In this document: positions 38,899 through 48,446 of the stretch, one piece after another
Layout of the letters: each line of letters opens with the position of its first letter
Position numbering within the stretch: position 1 is the first letter of the stretch
From: JBBPYC01 sp038200275
GTDB taxonomy: Bacteria; Pseudomonadota; Gammaproteobacteria; Burkholderiales; Burkholderiaceae_C
NCBI GenBank assembly: GCA_038200275.1
Contig: JBBPYC010000042.1
Span: 62,001-126,000, forward strand
Length of the DNA stretch: 64,000 nt
Reading direction: 5' to 3'
Translations under genes and position numbers: made by a program
The notes under the pieces: model-generated
Told to the model about the DNA's origin: nothing
The model's input: only the letters and a program-made list of their open reading frames with translations
The model's database searches: none

Positions 38899-39980
38899 TA
38901 GTGCAACCAAAATCGCCCCGATGATTCATGGCCAGGAGTCGATGGAGGCGACGGTGTGGGGGTTGCGCTCCAAGCTCTGGAGGGCATGTGCCAGATGCAC
39001 TTCCAGTGCATCGAGGCTTTGGGAGACCGGGTTATGGAAGAACTTCTCGCGCAACTCGTCCCACAGGTGCTCGACGGGGTTGAGCTCGGGGGCGTAGGGC
39101 GGCAGCTTGAGCAGGCAGATGTTGTGTGGCGCTTCGAGCGCGTGAGCGCGGTGCCCGCCCGCCCCGTCGATGACCATCACGATGAGCCCGTCGGGGTGGC
39201 GGGCGGAGACTTCATTCAGGAACAGTTGCATGCATGCGGTGTTGACGTGCAGCAGGATCAGGCTGTCGAGCTCGCCGGTGCACACGTCCACCGCGCTGTA
39301 GACGTAGGTGTACTGGTGGGTGAGCATGGCCTGGCACAGCGGCCGCAGTGGCTTTGGCGCCCAGCAGCGGCGGATGTCCGAGATGCGCCCGAAACGCGCC
39401 TCGTCCTGGAACATCAAGCGGATTGCACCGCCTTGCGCCCACTTGTCTCGGATTTCCTTGAGTGTCTGGCAGAGTTTTTTTTCCAATCCTCTTGCGCCGC
39501 CGCATCGCTTTGCGGATGACGCTTATCAGGCACCAGCTTTCTCCAGCCGTGGCGGTGCAGCAGGTTGTAGGCGGAGGCGAGTGCCACCGGGCGGCCCACC
39601 GCGCTGGTCGAGTGCTGCCTTGATCTGGGCGACCACCAGCACACCGCCCGCGGCCGCTTGGCTCAGGAAGGGCGCCAGAAACTCCCGCTCCTGCTCCACC
39701 GTCATGCTTTGGCGTCGGCGCCCGCCGGCTGCAGCCGCATCGCGGGCGCGCCCGCGATGCGGCCTTGCATAAAGTGGCGGCGCAAGCGACAGACCCAGTA
39801 CGGTGAGAGGCCAAGGATGGCGGCTGTGTCGACCAGACTCAGCCTGTAGTCGAGCGGCAGCACCACGGCTTGCGCCTGGCGCAGCTGCTCCACCGTCTGA
39901 GCCTGAGCCTGAGCCTGAGCAATGGCTAGTCGTGCCATGACTTCCCCCGCCTGTGTCGAATGGGGAGAAATTATTGCGCG
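38899..39980 (-). mobile_element. IS630-family insertion sequence, degenerate
   Basis: This is an element of about 1.1 kb carrying one transposase gene on the minus strand. Its ends are tentative: GTGCAA at 38901-38906 next to a TA, and its approximate inverse TTGCGC at 39974-39979. Beyond these, the terminal sequences are only partly similar (both contain a run of four C in inward orientation). It lies directly upstream of a truncated MATE gene. The transposase is frameshifted, so the copy is probably inactive. Confidence 0.6.
38926..39938 (-). pseudogene. IS630-family transposase with several frameshifts
   Basis: Reading from the ATG at 39938, the N-terminal helix-turn-helix part is clear (VEQLRQAQAVVLPLDYRLSL, then ILGLSPYWVCRLRRHFMQG) after a Gln-Ala repeat encoded by a hexamer repeat. 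A shift near 39725 moves into SMTVEQEREFLAPFLSQAAA and VLVVAQIKAALDQ. A second near 39600 leads to VALASAYNLLHRHGWRKLV. An A8 run at 39475-39482 (minus strand) then requires a -1 shift to enter the DDE domain: FQDEARFGRIS, VMVIDGAGGHRA, PPYAPELNPVEHLWDELRE. The A8 step could be programmed frameshifting, which many IS630 elements use; the other two look like mutations. Confidence 0.75.
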
Positions 39981-39981
39981 A

Positions 39982-40194
39982 ATGAGGTGGGAGCGGAATG
40001 AGCTATCGGCGGTCACTGCCGCAACGGCTGTGCCGGTGATTGCGCACGATCCGCGCACCCGCATGCTACTGGAAGCGCCGATCGTGTGGACCTTGCTCAA
40101 GCTGGCGTTGCCGAACGTGCTGGTGATGCTCGCGCAAGCGTCGATCGGCCTCATCGAGACGTACTTCGTCGGCAAGCTCGGTGTCGAGGCACTG

Positions 40195-40200
<6 letters not shown>
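39982..40200 (+). pseudogene. MATE efflux transporter, N-terminal fragment
   Basis: The open frame here reads PRTRMLLEAPIVWTLLKLAL followed by PNVLVMLAQASIGLIETYF and VGKLGVEALVG, the typical first helix of a MATE-family multidrug exporter. Homology stops abruptly at about 40200, after which the DNA belongs to the opposite-strand dehydratase fragment. Only about 60 of the expected ~450 residues remain, so the gene is dead. The junction shares the six bases GTCGGC with the neighbouring fragment. Confidence 0.65.
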
Positions 40201-40529
<329 letters not shown>

Positions 40530-40618
40530 GATGGAGCTTGGGATCTGGATTGCCGACGGCCAAGCGACAGCGAAATTTTGCCGATGGACAAACGGATGCG
40601 CTGGCTGCCGACAAACGC

Positions 40619-41266
40619 TCAGACGATCACCGTGCCATCCCACGCAGCCGCAAATCGGGCTGCGTCTTCAGCGACCGCCGACACCTGCTTGCCCGGCCGA
40701 TACAGCGCCGAGCCGATGCCGAAGCCGGCGGCGCCCGCCGCGCGCCACTCGGCCATATGGTGCGCGGCAATGCCGCCGACCGGCATCAACGGCGTGCCGA
40801 CAGGCAGCACCGCGAGCAGGGCTTTGACCATCGCTGGTGATGCAAGCTCGGCCGGGAACAGCTTGAGGCCGGAAGCACCCGCGGCCAATGCGCCGAATGC
40901 TTCCGTCGGCGTCATGATGCCGGGCAGGCAAACCAGCCCGGTGCGCGTGGCAGCATCGACCACGGCAGGATCGAAGTTCGGCGAAACGATCAACTCGGCG
41001 CCGGCTGCTGCACATTCGCGCACTTGATCGGGAGTCAGCACGGTGCCGGCGCCAATCAGCACGTGAGCATCGGCTGCAAATGATTCGCGCAAGGCGGCAA
41101 TGCTGTCGAGTGGGCGGGGTGAGTTGAGCGGTACCTCGATCGCCGTGAGGCCGGCATCGGCGATGGCAACACCGACCGACCGGGCCTCGTCGGGCGCGAT
41201 GCCGCGCAGGATCGCGATCAGCGGCAGGTGGGTCAGTGCGTATTGAAATTTTTCGATGGGTGTCAT
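40619..41266 (-). CDS. 2-dehydro-3-deoxy-6-phosphogluconate/galactonate aldolase
   Basis: This 215-residue class I aldolase of the KDPG/KDPGal family splits a 2-keto-3-deoxy-6-phospho-sugar acid into pyruvate and glyceraldehyde 3-phosphate. The Schiff-base lysine is in ASGLKLFPAELASP, the catalytic Glu region is TAIEVPLNSPRPLDS, and GAGTVLTPDQV and LMPVGGI complete the phosphate-binding site. KDPGal (DgoA) versus KDPG (Eda) specificity cannot be decided, though the length and the adjoining kinase resemble DgoA. The ATG overlaps the kinase stop (TGATG), so the pair is coupled. Confidence 0.88.
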   Translation of the reverse strand: MTPIEKFQYALTHLPLIAILRGIAPDEARSVGVAIADAGLTAIEVPLNSPRPLDSIAALRESFAADAHVLIGAGTVLTPDQVRECAAAGAELIVSPNFDPAVVDAATRTGLVCLPGIMTPTEAFGALAAGASGLKLFPAELASPAMVKALLAVLPVGTPLMPVGGIAAHHMAEWRAAGAAGFGIGSALYRPGKQVSAVAEDAARFAAAWDGTVIV

Positions 41267-42189
41267 CAAAGCTTGACCTTCCAAGTCGTCGTATTCGAAG
41301 AAAGCCGGCCCGCCAGCGCATGCAGCCCGGCCCAGGTGGCCTCTGCGCCGAACCGGCCGACGATGCGCAGGCCGCGTTCGGCCAGCGCCAGCGCGTAGCG
41401 CTCGGTCAACGCCGCGTTGCCGATCAGCGTGACCACGGTCTCGGCAGGCTGCACACGAAGCTCGTCACCAATCAACAGGCCGGACAAGTAGCTCGGCAAC
41501 TCGGTTGCCCGCATGCGCTCGAACAACGCCAGCGTGCGCGCGCTGAACGCCAAGTGCAACAGGCCGGGCGCCGGATCACAAAGACTGCGCCGCACACCGT
41601 CGATGAAGGCGGGACGGTCCAGCGGCGCCGCCGCGTCCATCGTGCGGGCGAGGATCGACTGCGTGCTCAAGAGCGCATAGAACTCGCCGGTCATGCAGGT
41701 GCGAAAAGCGGTTACGCGGCCACCGCGCACCGTGGCCCACTTGCTGTGCGTGCCGGGCAGCACAAACGTGCCTTCGTCGGTGCCGAGCAACGCCATCGCG
41801 CCGAAGATCTGCACCTCTTCGCCGCGCATCACGTCCGGCACGCCGTCGTGCGCACAGCGCAAGCCCGGCACGATCGCAATGCGCCCCGGCTCGATCCAGG
41901 CAAGTTGCGCAGCGACTTCGTCGAAGCCGGCCGGGCACGCGCAGTAGGGCGCCTCGACCCAACCCTGGCGGCTGCCCGCCATGCCGGAAATCAAGCAAAT
42001 CGTGCCGGGGGCGCCCAGCCAGTCATCGAAGTGTGCTCTTAAAACAGAAGCAAACGCGCCGGCCGGCACGGTCAGGATGCCGCGCTCGACCGCGCGTTCT
42101 TCAAGCACTTGGCCGTCGGTATCAAGCAGCGCGCCGCGCAGCGACGATGTGCCCCAATCGACCGCGAGCAAGCGATGCGCAGCGGCCAT
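41266..42189 (-). CDS. dgoK: 2-dehydro-3-deoxygalactonokinase (DgoK-like)
   Basis: This 307-residue sugar-acid kinase of the DgoK family phosphorylates 2-keto-3-deoxy-galactonate or -gluconate at C6. It begins LLAVDWGTSSLRGALLDTDG (phosphate 1 motif). Further features are CLISGMAGSRQGWVEAPYC, a metal/phosphate motif FVLPGTHSKWATV and TCMTGEFYALL. I chose the ATG at 42189, which starts just after the dehydratase stop; the ATG-like start at 42222 would overlap that gene. It sits between dehydratase and aldolase genes, giving dehydration, phosphorylation and cleavage in order. Confidence 0.88.
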   Translation of the reverse strand: MAAAHRLLAVDWGTSSLRGALLDTDGQVLEERAVERGILTVPAGAFASVLRAHFDDWLGAPGTICLISGMAGSRQGWVEAPYCACPAGFDEVAAQLAWIEPGRIAIVPGLRCAHDGVPDVMRGEEVQIFGAMALLGTDEGTFVLPGTHSKWATVRGGRVTAFRTCMTGEFYALLSTQSILARTMDAAAPLDRPAFIDGVRRSLCDPAPGLLHLAFSARTLALFERMRATELPSYLSGLLIGDELRVQPAETVVTLIGNAALTERYALALAERGLRIVGRFGAEATWAGLHALAGRLSSNTTTWKVKL

Positions 42190-42193
42190 CGTC

Positions 42194-43930
42194 TCAGTGG
42201 TTGTCGCGCGGGACGAACGCACCGCGCTTGCCGACCAGGAAGTCGAGGTCGACGCCTTCGTCGGCCTGCAGCACGTGGTCGATGTAGAGCTTCCAGTAGC
42301 CGGAGGTCAGCGGCGGCTCCGGTGCCTTCCACTGGCTCAGGCGGTGCGCAATTTCTTCATCGCTGACATGCAGGTGCAGCCGACGGTTCGGCACGTCGAG
42401 CTCGACCATGTCGCCGTTCTGCACGATCGCCAGCGGCCCGCCGGCGGCTGCCTCAGGCGTCGTGTGCAGCACCACGGTGCCATACGCGGTGCCGCTCATG
42501 CGCCCGTCGCTGATGCGGACCATGTCGGTGATGCCCTTGCGCAGGACCTTCGGCGGCAGCGGCATGTTGCCGACTTCGGCGATGCCGGGGTATCCCTTCG
42601 GGCCGCAGTTCTTCAAGACCATCACGCAGGTTTCATCGATGTCGAGGTTCTCGTCGTCGATGCGTGCGTGGAAGTCTTCGATGTTCTCGAACACGACAGC
42701 GCGGCCGGTATGCGTCATCAGACTTGGCGTCGCCGCGCTGGGCTTCAGCACCGCACCACGCGGTGCAAGATTGCCGCGCAGGACGGCAATACCCGCATTC
42801 GTCTTGAACGGCGCATCGAACGGATAAATCACGTCGCGGTTGAAGTTCTCCGCGTCGGCGATGTTGTCGCCAATCGTCTTGCCGTTGGCTGTGATCGCAC
42901 CCAGGTGCAGCACATGCGCGATTTCCTTCATGACTGCCGGCAGGCCGCCGGCGTAGCAGAAGTCTTCCATCAGGTGCTTGCCTGAAGGCTGCAGGTTCAA
43001 CAGGCACGGCAAGTCGCCACCGATCTTGTCGAAGTCATCGGTCGAAAGTGGGATGCCCAGGCGGCCGGCGATGGCGATCAAGTGAATCACGGCGTTGGTA
43101 GATCCGCCGATCGCAGCCAGCGTGCGGATCGCGTTCTCGAATGCTTCACGGGTCAGAATGTCCGACAGGATCACGTCGTCCTTGACCATGTCGACGATGC
43201 GCCGGCCAGCCATGCGCGCCAGCACGTTGCGCCGGCCATCCACCGCCGGATAGGCCGCATTGCCAGGCAGGCCGACGCCGAGCGCTTCGACCATGCTGGC
43301 CATCGTGCTGGCCGTGCCCATCGTCATGCAGTGGCCGTGGCTGCGGTGCATACAGCTTTCGGCATCGAAGAAATCCTGCAGCTTCAAGGTGCCGGCACGT
43401 ACCTGTTCGCTCATGCTCCAGACGCCGGTGCCTGAACCCAACTCTTGACCGCGCCACTTGCCGTTCAGCATCGGCCCGCCGGACACACCGATGGTGGGCA
43501 GATCCACGCTGGCCGCGCCCATCATGAGCGACGGCGTGGTTTTGTCACAACCCATCAACAGCACCACGCCGTCGATCGGGTTGCCGCGAATGCTCTCTTC
43601 GACGTCCATGCTGGCCAGGTTGCGGTAGAGCATCGCGGTCGGTCGCAACAGGGTTTCGCCAAGCGACATCACGGGGAATTCGAGCGGGAAACCGCCCGCT
43701 TCATAGACGCCAATCTTGACCTGCTCGGCCAGCGTGCGAAAGTGCGAGTTGCATGGTGTCAGTTCGCTGAACGTGTTGCAGATGCCGATCACCGGCCGGC
43801 CGTCGAATTGGTCGTGCGGCACGCCTTTGCCTTTGACCCAGCTTCTGTAGGCAAAGCCGTCGCGGTCTTGTCTGCCGAACCATTGCTGGCTGCGCAGCTC
43901 GGTGCGTTTGGTTCTGGGCTTGTCGCTCAT
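42194..43930 (-). CDS. IlvD/Edd-family sugar-acid dehydratase
   Basis: This 578-residue Fe-S dehydratase converts an aldonate to its 2-keto-3-deoxy form. It strongly resembles the L-arabinonate/D-xylonate/gluconate dehydratase branch rather than the branched-chain enzyme IlvD: LRSQQWFGRQDRDGFAYRSW at the start, and SHGHCMTMGTASTMASMVEA later. Cluster cysteines are seen in CNTFSELTPCNSHF, LLMGCDKTTPSLMMG and ESCMHRSHGHCMTMG. The C-terminal end contains ISDGRMSGTAYGTVVLHTTP and LDVPNRRLHLHVSDEE. Given the neighbouring idonate and gluconate dehydrogenases, D-gluconate is the leading substrate candidate; galactonate or pentonates remain possible. Confidence 0.87.
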   Translation of the reverse strand: MSDKPRTKRTELRSQQWFGRQDRDGFAYRSWVKGKGVPHDQFDGRPVIGICNTFSELTPCNSHFRTLAEQVKIGVYEAGGFPLEFPVMSLGETLLRPTAMLYRNLASMDVEESIRGNPIDGVVLLMGCDKTTPSLMMGAASVDLPTIGVSGGPMLNGKWRGQELGSGTGVWSMSEQVRAGTLKLQDFFDAESCMHRSHGHCMTMGTASTMASMVEALGVGLPGNAAYPAVDGRRNVLARMAGRRIVDMVKDDVILSDILTREAFENAIRTLAAIGGSTNAVIHLIAIAGRLGIPLSTDDFDKIGGDLPCLLNLQPSGKHLMEDFCYAGGLPAVMKEIAHVLHLGAITANGKTIGDNIADAENFNRDVIYPFDAPFKTNAGIAVLRGNLAPRGAVLKPSAATPSLMTHTGRAVVFENIEDFHARIDDENLDIDETCVMVLKNCGPKGYPGIAEVGNMPLPPKVLRKGITDMVRISDGRMSGTAYGTVVLHTTPEAAAGGPLAIVQNGDMVELDVPNRRLHLHVSDEEIAHRLSQWKAPEPPLTSGYWKLYIDHVLQADEGVDLDFLVGKRGAFVPRDNH

Positions 43931-44027
43931 TCAGTGCTCGCTTTCCCTGTGATGCTGGCTGTGACGAAACGCATAGTATGAGCGGCTGTCCAACGTGCCG
44001 CGCCAGCGGACATTCCCGGAGAAACCC

Positions 44028-44981
44028 TTGGCTACCAAACCCCACGTCCTGTCCGTCGCGAAACTCTCACCGTTGTTGCAGCCGCTGGTGGATGCGGCAT
44101 TCACGGTACACGACCGTCTGCACGAGACCGACCCGGTCGCGCTGAAAAAACTCGCTCCCGAGATCCACGCCGTGATCGGCGGCGGCGAATCGCGCATTAC
44201 GGCGGAGCTGATCGCGCAGCTGCCCGCGCTCAAGGTGATCTCGGTCATGGGCGTGGGTTACGACGGCGTCGATGTGGAAGCGGCCAAGGCGCACGGCGTC
44301 ATGGTCACGCACACGCCGGATGTGCTGAACGACGATGTGGCGGATCTTGCGCTGGCGCTGATGCTGGCTGCCGCGCGCCAGCTACCGGCTGCGGACCGGC
44401 ATGTGCGTGAAGGCCATTGGAGCAAGAGCGGGCCGATGCCGCTGGCACGCAAGATGTCGGGCGCGCGGCTCGGACTGGTCGGCATGGGCCGCATCGGGCA
44501 AGCCATTGCGCATCGGGCGCTGGCGTTCGACATGAGCATCAGCTACACAGCGCGCAACCAGCGCGACGTGCCGTACCGTTATCTGCCGTCGGCGAAGGCG
44601 CTGGCAGCTGAAGTCGACTTCCTGGTCGTCATCACACCGGGCGGCGCCGCCACCAAGCACCTGATCAACGCCGAAGTGTTGCAGGCGTTGGGCAAGGAGG
44701 GCATTCTTGTGAACGTTGCGCGCGGCTCGGTGGTGGATGAAGACGCGTTGGTCGATGCGCTGGAACGCGGCGTGATCGCGGGTGCCGGGCTCGACGTGTT
44801 CGCGAACGAGCCGAACGTGCCGGAACGGCTGTTGAAGCAGTCGCACGTGGTGCTGACGCCGCACGTCGGCAGTGGCACCGGACAAACGCGTCAGGCGATG
44901 GCCGATCTGGCGTTCAACAATCTGAAGGCCCATTTCGCGGGTGAGCCACTGCTGACGCCGGTGCCAGAGTGTCGTGCCTGA
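44028..44981 (+). CDS. D-isomer-specific 2-hydroxyacid dehydrogenase (2-ketoaldonate/glyoxylate reductase-like)
   Basis: This 317-residue NAD(P)-dependent reductase has the dinucleotide motif LGLVGMGRIGQAI. Catalytic residues are Arg in NVARGSVVDEDALV, Glu in VFANEPNVPE and His in VLTPHVGSGTGQTRQ. The family includes hydroxypyruvate, glyoxylate and 2-ketogluconate reductases (GhrB). I chose a TTG start (reading MATKPHVLS) because GGAG lies about 6 bases upstream; a GTG at 43995 would add 11 residues. It diverges from the dehydratase gene. A 2-ketogluconate reductase role would feed the same gluconate pool (inference). Confidence 0.85.
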   Translation: MATKPHVLSVAKLSPLLQPLVDAAFTVHDRLHETDPVALKKLAPEIHAVIGGGESRITAELIAQLPALKVISVMGVGYDGVDVEAAKAHGVMVTHTPDVLNDDVADLALALMLAAARQLPAADRHVREGHWSKSGPMPLARKMSGARLGLVGMGRIGQAIAHRALAFDMSISYTARNQRDVPYRYLPSAKALAAEVDFLVVITPGGAATKHLINAEVLQALGKEGILVNVARGSVVDEDALVDALERGVIAGAGLDVFANEPNVPERLLKQSHVVLTPHVGSGTGQTRQAMADLAFNNLKAHFAGEPLLTPVPECRA

Positions 44982-45138
44982 ACACAGGCAACTTGTTCTG
45001 CGGCCCTGCAATGGGCGGCCGAGCTAGGGGAAAGCCCGCACGGAAAAGCTCCGCCTGGCAGCGCATGATGCCGAGCAGGTCTGCGTTTGTGCAGCAGGCC
45101 GACTTTCGATTTGAATAAGCAAGAGGAGACGAACGAAC

Positions 45139-46521
45139 ATGGTGATGAAAAAGACGTTGCTGGTGACCGCACTGAGCGTTGCCGGCATGATTGCAAGCGG
45201 GTCTGCGTTCGCGCAGGAAAAGCTCACCGTCTGGTGGGTCAAGGGCTATTACAAGGCCGAAGACGACGCGCTGTTTGCAGCGATCAAGAAGTTCGAGGCG
45301 GCGAATCCGAAGATCAAGGTTGACTTGTCGCAGTATCCGGTGCAGGACACGATCCCGAAGACGGTGTCGGCACTCGACTCGGGCAACCCGCCGGACGTGG
45401 CGTACTCAGACGTCTACGACTTTCAGGTCACCGGCAAATGGGCTTACGACAACAAGCTGGAAGATATCTCCGCGATCATCAATCCGATAAAAGACAAGTT
45501 TGCAAAGAACACAGTCGAGACCACCTGGCTGCTCAACAATGAGACGAAGAAGCGCGCCTATTACGCGTTTCCGATGAAGCAGCAGACCATGCACATCCAG
45601 TATTGGTCCGACATGCTGGAGGAAGCGGGTTTCAAAGAAGCCGACATTCCGAAAGAGTGGAAGCCTTACTGGTCGTTTTGGTGTGACAAGGTGCAGCCGG
45701 CTTATCGCAAGAAAACCGGCGAGCGTGTCTATGGTATCGGCAACCCAATGGGTGTTGACTCGACCGACTCGTTTTATTCGTTCCTCACGTTTGCCGATGC
45801 CTACAACGTGAAGATGGTGGACGACGAAGGCAAGCTGCTGATGGATGACCCGGCCGTTAAAAAGGGCTTGGTCGGTGCGATGACCGATTACACCAACATC
45901 TACAAGGAAAAATGCACGCCGCCGTCGTCCACCAGCTGGAAGGACCCGGACAACAACGTCGCGTTCCACAACAAGACGACGATCCTGACGCACAACGCGA
46001 CGATCTCGATCGTGGCCAAGTGGCTCGACGACATGAACAACCCGAACCTGACGCCGGAGCAGCAGGCCAAGGCAAAGAAAAACTACACCGAGCTGATCCG
46101 CACGGCAGGCTTCCCCAAGAAGCCGGACGGCAGCACGATGGTTTACCGCGCAGCCGTCAAGACAGGTGTGATTTTCAAGGATTCGAAGAACAAGGAAGCC
46201 GCGAAGAAGTTCGTGTCGTTCTTGCTTGAGCCAGAAAACCTGACGCCTTACGTCGAAGGCTCACTCGGCCGCTGGTTTCCGGTAATGAAGGAAGCGCAGA
46301 CGGCCCCGTTCTGGACTGCGGACAAGCACCGCAAATCTGTACATGACCAATTCATGGACGGCACGGTAAACTTTGAATTCACCAAGAACTGGAAGTTCAC
46401 GATCCTGAATAACGAAAACGTTTGGGCCAAGGCGATGAACGAGGTGATCAATCAGGGTGCAACCGTCGACAAGGCGGTTGACAACATGATTGTGCGCATC
46501 AAGGAAGTCGCTGGTAGCTGA
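45139..46521 (+). CDS. Sugar ABC importer, periplasmic binding protein
   Basis: This 460-residue family 1 (MalE/UgpB-like) solute-binding protein has a signal peptide ending at GSAFAQEKLTVWW. Core features are KFEAANPKIKVDLSQYP, DSGNPPDVAYSDVYDF, and MYYWSD-like segment MHIQYWSDMLEEAGF. A GAGGAG ribosome-binding site precedes the ATG at 45139 (second ATG at 45145). It is followed by two permeases and an ATPase, making a full importer. Ligand probably a sugar or sugar acid handled by the flanking enzymes. Two hairpins lie just downstream (46531-46611). Confidence 0.9.
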   Translation: MVMKKTLLVTALSVAGMIASGSAFAQEKLTVWWVKGYYKAEDDALFAAIKKFEAANPKIKVDLSQYPVQDTIPKTVSALDSGNPPDVAYSDVYDFQVTGKWAYDNKLEDISAIINPIKDKFAKNTVETTWLLNNETKKRAYYAFPMKQQTMHIQYWSDMLEEAGFKEADIPKEWKPYWSFWCDKVQPAYRKKTGERVYGIGNPMGVDSTDSFYSFLTFADAYNVKMVDDEGKLLMDDPAVKKGLVGAMTDYTNIYKEKCTPPSSTSWKDPDNNVAFHNKTTILTHNATISIVAKWLDDMNNPNLTPEQQAKAKKNYTELIRTAGFPKKPDGSTMVYRAAVKTGVIFKDSKNKEAAKKFVSFLLEPENLTPYVEGSLGRWFPVMKEAQTAPFWTADKHRKSVHDQFMDGTVNFEFTKNWKFTILNNENVWAKAMNEVINQGATVDKAVDNMIVRIKEVAGS

Positions 46522-46530
46522 GGCTGACCC

Positions 46531-46548
46531 GCAGGCATCCCTGCCTGC
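46531..46548. promoter_or_regulatory. First intercistronic hairpin after the binding-protein gene
   Basis: GCAGGCA at 46531-46537 pairs perfectly with TGCCTGC at 46542-46548 around a four-base loop. It starts ten bases after the stop codon and has no T tract, which suits an mRNA-stabilising or attenuating hairpin rather than a full terminator. Confidence 0.55.
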
Positions 46549-46578
46549 TGCGATCGGCTTTCACCTGCTCCGACAGAG

Positions 46579-46611
46579 GCGGCGCCGGCGGCCTAAGGCA
46601 GCCGGCGCCGC
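46579..46611. promoter_or_regulatory. Second, very strong intercistronic hairpin
   Basis: GCGGCGCCGGC at 46579-46589 and GCCGGCGCCGC at 46601-46611 are perfectly complementary over 11 bases. The 11-base loop contains a further GCC/GGC pair. With the preceding hairpin it fills much of the gap between binding-protein and permease genes, where such structures commonly raise binding-protein mRNA relative to permease mRNA. Confidence 0.65.
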
Positions 46612-46663
46612 GGCACCTGCGGGATTTGGGCTCCTCCGTCTTGTGAATTGATCGGCGTCAACC

Positions 46664-47569
46664 ATGTCCACACCGACCACCACTCCACCGCTTTCGACTG
46701 CAAAAGCGTTGACGCAACCAGCGCGGGCGGATGATGCGGCAACGCGGCGCGGCACTTCGTCGTACCAGTTCTGGGGCCGGGTGCTGGTGGTGCCATACCT
46801 GCTCGTGTTCGTGGTGCTGGTGGTCTACCCGGTTTGCTACGGACTTTTCCTGGCCAGCGATCCGCAGACGTATGTGGCGCTGTTCGACGACCCGATCTTT
46901 TTTCGGTCGCTGATCAACACGATCATCTTCATCGTAGTGGCGATCAACCTGAAGATGGTGGTGGCCCTGTTCCTCTCGGGCTTTTTTACCAACACACGTT
47001 GGTGGGTGAAGGCGCTCTCCGTCCTGTTCATCCTGCCCTGGGCGGTGCCATCGATCCCGACCATCTTGTCGATCCGCTTCATGCTGAACCCGGAGTGGGG
47101 GGTGATCAATAGCACGATCTTTCGGCTAACCGGGGCCGACGGCCCCAACTGGCTGAATGATCCCACGCTGGCAATGACGTTTGCGATGCTCACCCACATC
47201 TGGAAATCGCTGCCGTTCTGGACGTTGATCCTGGTGGCCGGGCGGCTGGCGATTCCGACCGAGCAATATGAAGCGGCGTCGGTCGACGGTGCATCCAACT
47301 GGCAAAAGTTCAAATTCATTACTTGGCCGTCGATGAAGTCGCTCTATTTGACCTCGCTCATCCTGTCGATGATCTGGACGATGGGTGACTTCAACAGTGT
47401 GTACCTGCTCACCGGCGGCGGACCAGCCGACTTGACGCATGTACTGGCCACCCTTGGCATTCGCTATCTGCGACTGGATCAGGTGAATCTGTCGATGGCA
47501 TCGATCGTGGTGGCACTGCCCCTCTTGCTGCCACTGGTCTACATCATGATGAAGAGGCTGTCCAAATGA
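46664..47569 (+). CDS. Sugar ABC importer, permease 1 (MalF/UgpA type)
   Basis: This 301-residue inner-membrane permease has six predicted helices, starting with VLVVPYLLVFVVLVVYPVCYG. The cytoplasmic EAA loop that contacts the ATPase is EQYEAASVDGASNWQKFKFI. It ends LPLLLPLVYIMMKRLSK. The N-terminal ~35 residues are a cytoplasmic Thr/Ala-rich leader. The stop overlaps the next start (ATGA). It is 142 bases after the binding-protein gene. Confidence 0.92.
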   Translation: MSTPTTTPPLSTAKALTQPARADDAATRRGTSSYQFWGRVLVVPYLLVFVVLVVYPVCYGLFLASDPQTYVALFDDPIFFRSLINTIIFIVVAINLKMVVALFLSGFFTNTRWWVKALSVLFILPWAVPSIPTILSIRFMLNPEWGVINSTIFRLTGADGPNWLNDPTLAMTFAMLTHIWKSLPFWTLILVAGRLAIPTEQYEAASVDGASNWQKFKFITWPSMKSLYLTSLILSMIWTMGDFNSVYLLTGGGPADLTHVLATLGIRYLRLDQVNLSMASIVVALPLLLPLVYIMMKRLSK

Positions 47570-48420
47570 GCCGGCGCTTTGGCATGAAGTCGGTTACCAA
47601 TGAGGCGAAGCTGTTGCTGATTGGCATCCCGGTGTTCCTGTGGACGATCATCCCGATCTATCACATGTTCCTGTTCGCGCTGTCGCCGCGCGATTCGGCT
47701 ACGTCCGGCAAGCTCTGGCCAGATCACCCGACGTTGCAGAATTTTGTGATCGTCTTCAAGCAAAAGCACTTCTATCTGAACCACTTCTGGGAGCAGATGT
47801 GGAACTCGCTGGTCATCGCGGTGGCTGTCGGCGCCATTACATTGACCGTGGCCACCTGCGCCGCGTTCTCGATCAGCCGCTTGAAAGTCCGGGGGGGGCG
47901 CACCGTGATGAACCTGGCGCTGTTCACGTACTTCATCCCGGCTGCGTTTCTTGCCGTGCCGATGTACAAGACGATGGGCAATTATGGGCTGCTGAACAAT
48001 CAGTGGTCCTTGATACTAGCGATGGTCACGATCGCATCGCCGTATTGCATCTGGGTGCTGAAGCAGGCGTCCGACAAGCTGCCGTATGAACTTGATGAAG
48101 CGGCGCGGATGGATGGTGCGTCGCCTCTTCAGTTGTTCCGCCTGGTTTATTTGCCGCTGATGGTGCCTTCCATGGTGGCGGTCGGCACTTATGCGCTGTT
48201 GCTGGCCTGGAATGAGTATCTGTATGCGTTCTTGCTGCTTTCGAAGGACTACAACATTCCGTTGTCGGTCGCGCTCGGCAGTTTTCTGTCGGCCGACGAT
48301 TCGCCGTGGGAATTGTTGATGGCGGTCGGTCTGGTCTATGCGTTGCCACCGGCGGCGATCTATTACACGTTCAAGCGCTACATGGTGGGCGGCCTGACAG
48401 CGGGCGCAGTCAAGAGTTAA
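47566..48420 (+). CDS. Sugar ABC importer, permease 2 (MalG/UgpE type)
   Basis: This 284-residue partner permease opens with a helix around LLLIGIPVFLWTIIPIYHMF and has the EAA loop ELDEAARMDGASPLQLFRLV. Later helices include VAVGTYALLLAWNEYLYAFL. It is translationally coupled to permease 1 by a four-base overlap and is followed 26 bases later by the ATPase gene. Confidence 0.92.
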   Translation: MSRRFGMKSVTNEAKLLLIGIPVFLWTIIPIYHMFLFALSPRDSATSGKLWPDHPTLQNFVIVFKQKHFYLNHFWEQMWNSLVIAVAVGAITLTVATCAAFSISRLKVRGGRTVMNLALFTYFIPAAFLAVPMYKTMGNYGLLNNQWSLILAMVTIASPYCIWVLKQASDKLPYELDEAARMDGASPLQLFRLVYLPLMVPSMVAVGTYALLLAWNEYLYAFLLLSKDYNIPLSVALGSFLSADDSPWELLMAVGLVYALPPAAIYYTFKRYMVGGLTAGAVKS

Positions 48421-48446
48421 GTCATCCGGGAACAAGACAAAACAGC

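Noticed and set aside
39899..39920. Short direct repeat at the transposase start as a CRISPR or satellite
   Set aside because: It is a hexamer repeat encoding Gln-Ala in the transposase N-terminus, with no spacers.
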